Source: Aedes albopictus
Taxonomy: Eukaryota; Arthropoda; Insecta; Diptera; Culicidae
Assembly (NCBI RefSeq): GCF_035046485.1
Contig: NC_085137.1
Coordinates: 347,686,505-347,750,504, forward strand
Direction of reading: 5' to 3'
Length of the DNA: 64,000 nucleotides
The notes under the pieces are model-generated. The model did no database searches. It was not told the origin of the DNA and was given only the letters and a program-made list of their open reading frames with translations. Below, piece by piece: positions 53,201 to 62,453 of the stretch. Within the stretch, counting starts at the first letter, position 1. Every line of letters starts with the position of its first letter. A program made the translations under genes and the position numbers.

Positions 53201-54240
53201 TTTTATTTCAAATTCTTGTTCAAAATCGAACAGAAACTATTAGAGCTCCCACAGTTGCAACTCCATTATCGCCAGACCAGCTAAACCCACACATGGGACC
53301 AATGAGATATCTGCCGGGGCCTTGCAGACATCTTTAATGTGTGAAAATTGATAATCTTTGTTGCAAACAAGCGCCTCTGCGCCTGTACAAGGTTATGCGA
53401 TTATCAAAACCCAAGTAACAATGAATGTTGAACAATGTGAGTACTAGCTGAACAATAGATGGTTAATATTGTCAATGGCTGAACACAATTACAACTGAAT
53501 ATTGGTCTGAAGTATGGCTTATTCAACCTCTTTGATCAGCAATACATAGATGGCTTAATATCAAGTTGAATAAAATATTATTCATCTGGGTAACCAGCTT
53601 TAAAACATACACCAACATGCGGAATTAAGCATCTGTTGTTCAACCTTTAATCAAGTATTTTTGACAGCTGACCCAAGCATGTTTTCGTGAAGTCCAAATC
53701 GCTTCTTCAGCCTCAATACAGACTTAGTTCAACTTATGTTCTTGACTATTCAGACACAACACTCCGACTAAATCCTTTACACAAGTATTTGTAGGAGTTT
53801 CGTTCAGGTCTCAATGTCTGTACGCTGTGCCCAAATTTGATTGCGTTTAGAGAAGTCGGAGCACTTAGGATAAGGAAACAAAGAGCGAGTTTGGGACAGG
53901 TTTATTCTCTACCTAGGGTGTAGGAGTACTGTTTACATGATGGAATCTCCAAATGTTTGAAGTTGTCTTAGTGAGGTTGCTTATAAAACTCTTCAAAACT
54001 TTTGGGATCCCCTCTGACACCCGCTGAAACGCCTTGAAACTCTTTCTTCAGTAAAACTCACGTCAAGCCATGGAGCCAACTTAAGCTAAGCTCTTATGGA
54101 TCACGTTGAGAGAAAGTGTCGAAAATTTTACTATGCGATCTGCAAAACCTGACCCAATGCAAGTTATGTAAACTGAGTGTTATATATGTATAAAACTGCT
54201 CTTTAATTTTTGTTTTTTATTGGATAAAAGCCGTTAGATT
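53201..54240. other. unassigned DNA
   Basis: ACCCAAGTAACAATG at 53410 looks like one end of the CCCAAGTAACA family, followed by many TTGAAC/GTTCAAC words, but I did not find the opposite end. No gene. Confidence 0.4.
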
Positions 54241-54244
54241 ATAA

Positions 54245-55372
54245 CCCAAGTAACAATCAGCATGCCTTGAAGGTTTATTCATGTTTTATCCTGGTTTTAT
54301 ACGAGCATGTCAAAAAATAAGTTGTTCTAAAGTAGTTTTATGTGGTAGTTTTTTACTTTGTACCTTTGGCATTCCATAAAACTATCATATAACTTCTGCT
54401 ATAAACATCTTCATTTAAAGACTTGCAAGTAGACATGAATTGGTTTTATCACTTATTATATACCATTTCAATAAAACTTGCATTTGCGGTTGTTGTCGGA
54501 GAGATTTTTTTTTGTAAACAAATACACAAAACTGTGAGGCAATGCATAAAACCAACAAAAGATTTCGTGGCCGTAACATAAACCAAAAAAATGCTGTGAT
54601 AAAACCGCTAGTTCTATCATGAGCTCAGTTATGACTACCTGAGGAAGGTTAGCCCTATTGGAGGAATCATCAGGAACACAGAGTTTTATCAGAAAAATAT
54701 GTCGCCTAGCCGGGATAATTGATGTAAATACAGAAAAATGATTACTCAATTTTATGATTTCACGTACAGCTTAAGATCAAATTAAACCATACAACACGTT
54801 TTCGTCATTTTATTCTGTCAGAAAAATTACATAATGTCTTTTAAACTCCGCTGTGTTGAAAAAACCTTTTTTGCACCCAATTCCACCGAGTAAATTAAAT
54901 GCATTTAACTTCCAAATTATGCATAGTTTGTGTGGCGCACTTAGTTTATGTCATTATCACAGTCACATTCACCACAAATTTTCCGTGGCATGTCTCCTGA
55001 CACGTATTAAATAGCAAAACAAATCTGAATTCCATATCTGTATCTTTCCAATTGATGGCTGGATAAACAACCAAGCATAATCTGTTCTGACGATCGAACA
55101 TTGAGAGTGAAAAATAATCAAAACAATTATTTGACAAGTCAGAAGATGGTTTTATTTAGAAGATTGATAAAACTATGATACAACCCGAAATCCTAAGCCG
55201 GTTTGCATACGAAGTCCTGTAGACCCTAATAAGACTGGGCCAACTAGCCAGAACGTGGGCTTATTGAGGCATACAAGAACTCGAGAGCATTTTCAAGTCG
55301 GCATCAATGGTTTTATGTTTAGGATTTTTGAATCGCTAAAAAACTTTGATAAAATTAAAATTGTTACTTGGG
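54245..55372. mobile_element. element with CCCAAGTAACAAT ends and GGTTTTAT words
   Basis: CCCAAGTAACAAT at 54245 and as complement at 55372 are 13-bp inverted repeats. The interior (1.1 kb) has about ten GGTTTTAT / ATAAAACC words in both orientations. No transposase. The fragment at 37034-37310 belongs to the same family and 29850-30016 has similar ends. Confidence 0.72.
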
Positions 55373-55734
55373 AAATAAGGCCTACGGTGTTGCATTAATT
55401 TCGTGGTCACTCTTTATACAGTTTGAAGGCATTGCCTTTAATAGTTCAGTACAAGATTTCGAAGTACCAGGCAAGATTTCGAACAATTTTAAGTTTGTCG
55501 GTTTGGTTATGTTTTTGCCGCCACGAGTCACCTTTTGTTAATATTAAATACTTTTCTTTAATTTTTGTTTTCACTAAATTATTCGAATGGTTTGCCATCT
55601 TCGGTGTTAGCATGTTCAAAATTTTAGTCTAAATAAATACAAGTATTTTGATTCAGATAGAGGTTGCATGAATTGCATCTTTTATCAAAGTGAATCATAA
55701 TCATGTAGCATTTCATTCATTTAGCACTAACAAA
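55373..55734. other. unassigned DNA
   Basis: No gene or repeat recognised. Confidence 0.4.
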
Positions 55735-56030
55735 AACTCTTTCCTGTGACAAATGTGGAGAAGCAGAGGTGATCTCGGTCGCTATAGTAAGCAACACACT
55801 TCATACTAACATTCCCTCCCTTCTTCTATGATCGTAAGGACATGACCGGCACCGTTATTGACTTAATAAAGTTTGTAATTCTTGAAGATGCACATTGTGA
55901 ACGGTAAGCTGCTCCCATGCTTCGTTTGTTGTATCTTTGGGCAATTTCGATTGTTCTGGTCAATCACGGAGTAGTAACTACGAATTTTACGGTCATCTAT
56001 GTATGTTGATTGTTGATGCTTATGGTTGAG
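55735..56030 (+). mobile_element. retroposon tail fragment, copy 1
   Basis: Aligns with the tails at 57290-57490/58386-58475 and, in complement, at 2160-2470: AAATGTGGAGAAGCAGAGGT, ACTAACATTCCC, GTAAGGACATGACCGGCACC, CAATTTCGATTGTTCTGGTC, AATCACGGAGTAGTAACTAC. No head is recognised; 5'-truncated. Confidence 0.8.
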
Positions 56031-56689
56031 GTCTTTACTGGCCAAAAAAGATTTCAAAACATCTATACAAATGTAGCACAATTGTTGAATTCATCGATAG
56101 CCATATTAGTTGCTACTATAAATAATTTGTTTATGTTACATATTGGTGCTCGCTTTTTTCACTACCCCTTAACGTGGGCAGATCACCTTATAATGGTGCG
56201 TTACGGCATAAGATCTACCATAACAAATTTTGATCCTGTAATTTTTTAGCTTTGTTAATTCAAATGCAAGAGAATTCCAAGATCACAATTTGGTCTACCT
56301 TTTAATGTTTTTTTTTTATTGTTAATAAACCATTTGTTTCAGGAGAATTCAGCTAATTTTTGTCTATGTCTAAAAAGATTTATTTTCGAAAATTATGTAA
56401 CTGTTGTGAGCCTATCACCATTCAATACTATTTTCTATGTCAGATGTACAAGCGGGCAACCCTGCAGTCGGGACGACGAAACATCCTTCTTATTTTTTGA
56501 AGGGCCAAGATCGCCATATCATTCGGTGGTGGGTAGACCACGTTGTCCGCGTCGTTTTTCTTCAAGCCGAGTGTCGTAATGTTGCGGGTGTTTATGTGTT
56601 TTTCTTTATTCTTTATTTTTTCGGCTTTCCAACTTTTTCGTTTTTCGCGATTTTGTTTATTTTTTTTTTATTTTTTTTTTTTATTTGAG
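56031..56689. other. unassigned DNA with T-rich runs
   Basis: 56145-56165 (TTGGTGCTCGCTTTTTTC) resembles 58600-58620, and the T-rich stretch 56600-56685 with CGCGATTTTG resembles 58476-58545, so the flanks of the two tails are related. No gene. Confidence 0.4.
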
Positions 56690-56905
56690 GCAGTCAGTAG
56701 TGTGCGGTAGTTCGGCAGCAGCAAAGTTTCGCGCGCTCGCTCTGCTAGATTTTTGCGATTTTATTTTTTCAGCGGGGCTCCGACGACGGGACGCCAAGCA
56801 GTCAGTAGTGTGCGGTAGTTCGGCAGCAGCAAAGTTTCGCGCGCTCGCTTTGCTAGATTTTTGCGATGTTTTTTCCTCTTCTCTGCGGGGCTCCGATGAC
56901 GGGAC
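56690..56905 (+). promoter_or_regulatory. two 108-bp tandem repeats with TCAGT start-like motif
   Basis: Units at 56690-56797 and 56798-56905 share GCAGTCAGTAGTGTGCGGTA, GTTCGGCAGCAGCAAAGTTT, CGCGCGCTCGCT and GCGGGGCTCCG. TCAGT is the usual arthropod initiator and the frequent first bases of LINE transcripts. Tandem 5'-UTR units that act as internal promoters are known from several LINE families. Promoter function is inferred. Confidence 0.75.
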
Positions 56906-57490
56906 GAGTGTGCGCGCGCCGTGGTTCGAGCCGGTTCCGAATTTTTCGCTTCCCTTCGGCGCTAGTTTCCAATGCACTTTTAGTTGATAATAAATATTTT
57001 CTTTCATTTTTGCATTTACACAAAAGAGTGAAAAATGTTACTTCGGGTTCGCCGGTCGAGAAAAAATCCGGGCGCCGACAAGTGAGTCGCGTTCAGTGTA
57101 TTTCTATGTGGAATAGACTAAAGGTTTCTGCTCCCTAGTGGAGTGGAGACGCGCGATAGAATTTTCTTTTTGGCTAGTTCTTGCGTCGAAAAGTGGTCGG
57201 TTGTTAACGGCGGTTTGTGTTTATTGATCCATTGTCAAATCATATCACCAACCATAGGTGACTCCCGGACTGACAATGTACCTTACCCTACTAACAAAAA
57301 AATCCTTCCTGAGACAAACGTGGAGATGCAGCGATTCGCGGTCTTTATAACAACGTTTGTCTTACTAACATTCCCTTCCATCCTCGATGACCGTAAGGAC
57401 GTGGCCGGCGCCGTTATTGACCTTAAAGTTGAGAGCTCTCGACCTGTGTACATTGAGAATAGTAAGCTAGTCCCAAGCCCTATTCATTGG
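56690..57490 (+). mobile_element. retroposon with tandem LINE-type promoter and shared tail (5' part)
   Basis: It starts with two 108-bp tandem units, then a GC-rich leader with a short frame beginning ATGTTACTTCGGGTTCGCCG that stops soon after. From 57258 it has the tail shared with the tRNA-headed SINE at 2143-2848 (GGTGACTCCC, AACGTGGAGATGCAG, GGACGTGGCCGGCGCCGTTA). The tail is cut at 57491 by a foldback element and resumes at 58386. There is no RT, so it looks like a LINE derivative reduced to 5' leader plus 3' end. It is non-autonomous. Confidence 0.75.
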
Positions 57491-57491
57491 T

Positions 57492-58376
57492 GGCAGCCAA
57501 TTAATCGTCCCATAATAAATTAAAAAGTTTCCATAAATAATTCGAAAATTACCAATAAATAATTAGGGGTGGAAGCAATAATAAACTAGAAAAGTTCCAT
57601 AAACAATTTAAAAAGCGCATAAATAAATCGAAACTTCCCATAAATAATTGATTTTCTAGCAATAAAAAATGTAAGAATTTCCACAAATAAATCAATAATT
57701 GCAATAAAAACTAAATTTTTTCCAACAAAAATTTTCGAACATACTACATTATAGAACTATGATAGAAAGACTGAAACTATTGTGCAATTTAACAGACAAT
57801 CGCTTGCTGTCCGAACTCGCTAACGCTCGTCGGACTTAAAAAAGGGATAACATCTCTGTTCGCATTATACCGGGCAAATTCTTGGATCTGTGGATTGCCT
57901 AGAACCGAATCGACGCAGTTACGGCGCATCGGATTTCGGAAACATCGGCGGCCTTCTGCCGCCTCAGTTCCTCAATCCTCTATGCGGCTTCGCCGCATGG
58001 CTCAGCCGGTACTTTTACCTTGCCCATCAGTTCCTATTTATTGCTAAATTTTCAATTGCTTTTTTGATGTTTTTCAATTGGGAATTTTTAAATTATTTAT
58101 GGAAAAATCAGATTTATTTATGAAAAATTTTAACTGTTTTGGTGGAAAAAATGTAGTTATTTATTGCAATTATTGAATTATTCGTGGAAATTTCGACGTT
58201 TTTTATTGCTCGAAAATCAATTATTTATGGAAAATTTTGATTTATTTATGCACTTTTTCATTTGTTTATGGAAATTTTATAGTTTATTATTGCTCCCACC
58301 CCTACTTCTTTATTGGCAATTTCTGATTTTGTTACGGAAAATGATCACTTTTTTATGAGTCGTTTATATTTTAGCC
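57492..58376. mobile_element. foldback element with GC-hairpin core
   Basis: ATTCATTGGT at 57482-57491 and 58377-58386 is a 10-bp target duplication. Long imperfect inverted arms (about 57492-57740 and 58130-58376) share AGGGGTGGAAGCAATAATAA, CATAAATAATTGATTTTC and many CCATAAA words. The core 57787-58015 differs: it is GC-rich and holds three short GC stems. No transposase. Long arms with a 9-11-bp duplication would fit a Mutator-type mover, not proven. It splits the retroposon tail. Confidence 0.88.
57809..57998. repeat. three GC hairpins in the core of the foldback element
   Basis: Stems: GTCCGA/TCGGAC at 57809-57835, GGCGGC/GCCGCC with a 5-nt loop at 57947-57963, and ATGCGGC/GCCGCAT with a TTC loop at 57982-57998. 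Composition is sharply different from the AT-rich arms. Confidence 0.9.
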
Positions 58377-58385
58377 ATTCATTGG

Positions 58386-58475
58386 TTCCTTGTGCAATTT
58401 CGATTGCTCTGGTCAATCACGGAGTAGCAACTACGAATTGTGCGATCATCTATGCTCATGCTCATGCTCATTTTG
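58386..58475 (+). mobile_element. retroposon tail, 3' remainder
   Basis: Continues the tail cut at 57491: GTGCAATTTCGATTGCTCTG, AATCACGGAGTAGCAACTAC, and ends in a tandem TGCTCA repeat (ATGCTCATGCTCATGCTCAT), the likely 3' terminus. Confidence 0.85.
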
Positions 58476-59599
58476 TTTATTTTTTTTATTTGAATTTTTT
58501 TTGTTGTTTAACGCGATTTTTGTTTTTTTTTTTTTTTGTTTTTTAGTATCCAATCTACGAAGTATACCGTAACAACGCTAACGCTAACGCGCACGCATAT
58601 TGGTGCTTGCTTTTTCCCTAAAACATTTTTAGGGCCTACTGAAACCGCGCATGACTTAGCTTCTTTGCCACTTACACACAGATAAAACTATCGCCAAAAA
58701 CTCTACGAGAATCGGATGTTTTTTTACAATACAAGCAAGTAAACTGCTTTATACCCTGAAAACAATTATTCAATAACTTTGGCTTAGTTTTTCATATGAA
58801 TTCCAAAATAATTAATCGTAATTTCAAAAAATACATGGTTACAAGGGTGCCAAACTGCAGTTACTACGAAACCGTTAGAAAAACACAATCAAAATAATAA
58901 AAATCAAGTTTTTCCTTCTCCAGAATAACTCCCTACTTCCAAAACCCCCCAAGCAACGGCTCTTGTGTCACCAGTCAGCACCAATTCATTTAATTCTCTT
59001 CCAAAGTGCCCATTGGCCCTGGTGGTCTTAGTACCTACCACCGTTGTACTTTCACGCCAGCAGCCACTGTTCCATTTGTTTTGCGTCGCAGAATACATAT
59101 CTACAGGTGGATGAAAAGCTTTTCCAAACACACCAAACAGAGAGAAAATCCCATTCCCCCCGAGAGCGCTAGGCCCCAACCAGTCTGCCAGTCAGCCAGC
59201 CATTCTGAGGGGTGGGTAGCTGGGATGACCGACTGAGTCCCAACTCAGCTGCTCCTTCACCGACTCCGGCTGCGTCGTGAACCCTAAAGCATCAACATCA
59301 CCGTTCGTTCGTCCGTTCGCTCGTTCGTTAGGGCAAAGTTTTATTTTCCTCATTTGTTTTGATTAACAGGTAGCTGCTGATGGAGGTTCGGTGTCGGTTC
59401 GGGTCGACGCATGCGCTTCACTGTGCGGGAGCACTCACTTCCGAATTCAACAGATGGCCGAGTTCTAGAACCGCTTTCCGATATACCCGGCAGCCAGTCT
59501 GTATAGTAGACGGCCTGTTGCGTCTTCCTCCCGAGTGGCTGGAAATATGTTAGCGGGGACAAAGAGTAGCATCTATGAAAAAAGTTAAAAAAAAAAACT
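58476..59599. other. unassigned DNA
   Basis: T-rich runs to 58545, then mixed sequence. 59290-59330 has a short CGTTCGTTCGT tract. No gene family recognised in the frames at 59006-59236 or 59350-59562. Confidence 0.4.
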
Positions 59600-60180
59600 A
59601 AAGATCGGTGGAATTAGCAAGGCAAAGAAACATGGAGAAACTTTCCATCCTCGCTCTGTTATCCTCTTCTGTATCTTTCATTATATTCTCTATCTTCTCT
59701 ATATTCTTCAGTTCTTCTATCTTATCCAACCTCTCTAAGTGCTCTTTTCCCATTACCACCAAGTCCTACATCTCTCCGGGACCATCTAGAAGGCATAACT
59801 TCGGAGAGGGGCTAATGCACATCGCATTCTCGAGGTTAGCTGCCTAGCTTTGCAGCAACGATCATCATGATTCCTTTAGAAGGACACCATGGTAAAGTGC
59901 TGGCTGATGCATAACCGCAAAAGGGTCGAGTTCGACAACAGGGCACCGGTATGACCTACCTAGCCGACTCTGAACCCCTAGACTACCACTTGTATAGCGT
60001 CTGAACTAAGCATTCTTCGAGTCCACGCGCCACCACCTCTGTAGTTCCAAGACGATGATGTTGAAACGGCTTTCCAGTCAAACTCATTCGTACACATCAT
60101 CTGAACAAGATTGTCTGGAGTTGTTTTCTCCCCGCAAGCATGCGGTCACGCATTGCACAGTGGGCAGAAACGGGCCTGTA
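59600..60180 (-). mobile_element. 3' fragment of the R1-clade LINE
   Basis: The minus strand aligns with 51920-52090 (TGCGTGACCGCATGCTTGC, GGAACTACAGAGGTGGTGGC, GCGTGGACTCG) and then with the R1 3' UTR. It holds only the last ~50 codons plus UTR and is diverged with at least one deletion. It abuts the inverted satellite. Confidence 0.82.
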
Positions 60181-60198
60181 ATCGGACTTATTTAGAAA

Positions 60199-62003
60199 CC
60201 GCTGGTTTTGAAACTCCAACTGATGCATTTCCCATGGAAAATGGGCCGATAAATCGAATGGTGATGGTTTCATGCTGTGCAGACCTCGGGAAGGGGTTCA
60301 TTTTGCCCCATTTTACCCTAAATCAGCCGTTTTCAATGGGTATACTTCCATAACTCTACACGCCGCTGATTTTTTGTATATAAATTGACGAATATGATAT
60401 TATTATGTTTACAGAATTGACTGATAATGATTTCATGCAGTGCTGAGCCTTATAAGTGACCCATTTTGCCCTATTTCACCCTATATTTATTGTTTTAATG
60501 AATATATGCTTGTAACTTCAATTCATTCAGATTTTTTAGTACATGAATGAAGAAATTTCATGCTATCATATCTACAAAATTGAATGACGATGCCATCATG
60601 CTATGCTCAGTCCAAGTAGTGGCGTATTTTACCCCATTTCACCCTATATTCGAAATATGGATGATTATAACGTCTATATCTTCAATTGCTCCAATAATTT
60701 AAGCTTATAATTGGACAATTAAGATGTAACCAGCTCTGCAGTATTGAATGACGACGGCGCCATGCTGTGACAAGTCTGAGTATTGGCCCATTTTACCCCA
60801 TTTCACCCTATATAAGTTATATCGCAAACAGATCTCTATAATTTAGTTTGCTTCAGAATATTTTACTAACTAATCGACAAATTTTATGTTATCATCTATT
60901 CTGAATATAGTGATAGTGATGGCATGCAGTGCTGAGTTCAAGAAATAGTCCATTTTACCCTACTTTACCCTATATTTATAATTAAAATGAAAATATTCCC
61001 CTAAATCCGATTCTGATGATATTTTTGTAAAGTGAAGTACAAAATTGATGTTTTTATCTTTACAGAATTGGATGGTGGTGATGGAATGCAATGCTGAGTT
61101 CAAAAAGTGTTCCATTTTACCCTATTCCACCCTACATTAACAATTTTAGTAAAAATATCGCTTTAAATCAAATTCTGATACTTTTTATATAGTATTGTTC
61201 AAATTTGGCGTAATGCTCTACAGAATAGCTTCCAGGGAAATTTTGTAAAGAATTCCGGGGAATCCTAATATTCTTATGTTTACAGAATAGACTGACGAAG
61301 CGTTCATGCAGTGCTGAGCCTTATAAGTGACTCATTTTACCCTATTTCACCCTATATTTTTTGTTTTAATGAACATATGCCTGTAGCTTCAGTTTATTCA
61401 GTTTTTCTTGTACATGAATGAAGAAATTCCATACTACCTTGTCTTCAAAATTGAATAACAATGACATCATGCTATGCTTAATTGGAGTATATTACCCCAT
61501 TTTACCCTATATTAGTAATATTAGTGTATATAACGTATAGTGCTTCAAATTCTACAATAATTTAAGTTTATGGTTGGACAAGTAATGTGTAATCAGCTCT
61601 ACAGCATTTTTTAATAATGGAGCCATGCTGTCACATCTCGCGCTCAGTATCATATGGGCGTATCTACAATGATCGATTTCTCTTCGTCGATTTTCTCTTC
61701 GGCTAATAACTTGGCCTGCAAATCATTTTTGATTGTTTTTGTTGTTTTAGATGCTAGTCCTAGTCGTCCTTTACCGAAATACACCGAGAGATAATCCCAT
61801 TATTTCGTATTTTCCGAAATAATGCGAAGAGAAAACCGACGAAGAGAAATCGATCATTGTAGATACGCCTGTATGATACTAAACGCGAGACATGTCTAAG
61901 TAATTGCCCATTTTACCCCATTTCACCCTATCTTAGTTATTTTGCATCCAGATCTCTATAAATTCGTTTTATAGAATTTTTACAAAGTAATCGACAAATT
62001 TGA
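60199..62003 (+). repeat. left arm of large inverted repeat, ~160-bp satellite in higher-order units
   Basis: The motif CATTTTACCCYATTTCACCC followed by TATA recurs near 60299, 60462, 60628, 60786, 60948, 61109, 61331, 61489 and 61907, i.e. monomers of about 160 bp. Monomers 60462, 60628 and 60786 match 61331, 61489 and 61907 better than their neighbours, giving a higher-order unit of about 870 bp (five monomers plus ~60 bp). The whole arm is matched in reverse complement by 62454-64000. It carries a 255-bp element at 61636-61890 that the other arm lacks. Confidence 0.92.
61636..61890. mobile_element. palindromic element inserted in the left arm
   Basis: The right arm reads straight through CTGTCACATGTCTTAG at this place, so this is an insertion with a known empty site. 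The arms (TCTCGCGCTCAGTATCATAT... and its near-perfect complement) are about 66 bp, including GATCGATTTCTCTTCGTCG. The duplicated target appears to be CA (61634-61635 and 61891-61892). Confidence 0.93.
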
Positions 62004-62453
62004 TGTTATCTGAATTGAATGGTAGTAACGAAATGGGGAGCTAATATGGCACGAAATAGTACACAACTCTATATTTATAATTTTAATGGAAATATCCCCT
62101 AAATCCCATGCTGAGGGTTTTTTGTATAGTATTGTACAAACTGGATGTTTTTATCTTTTTATCCGTGGGAATGCTAACAGGAATTCCGAAGGAAACCTGA
62201 CAATAATCCTGACAGAAGTTCCAAGAAAGTCAGAACAGGAATTTCAGTAGAATTCTGACAGGAATTTCACGGGATTCTTGACAATAATCCCAGCAGAATC
62301 CTGGCAGAAATTCTAGCGGTATACTGGCAGGAATTCTAGCAGAAACCAGGCAGGAATCCTGACAGGAATTTCAGTGGGAATCCTATCCGAATTTCCCAGA
62401 AATCCCTGTCAAAAATCCCTGTAGGATTCACCTGGAATCCCTGTCAAGATTCT
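62004..62453. repeat. spacer between satellite arms with degenerate GGAATTC-type repeat
   Basis: It starts with one more diverged monomer (to about 62155). Then follow ~290 bp of imperfect units such as GACAGGAATTTCAGTGGGAA and TCTAGCAGAA. It is the loop of the inverted repeat. Confidence 0.85.

Noticed and set aside
53410..54240. A CCCAAGTAACAAT element starting at 53410
   Set aside because: Only one end was found; the next CCCAAGTAACAAT (54245) has the same orientation, so it is not its partner.
57143..57523. A 126-codon open frame
   Set aside because: It spans the leader, the non-coding retroposon tail shared with a SINE, and 33 bp of the foldback element, so it cannot be a conserved protein.
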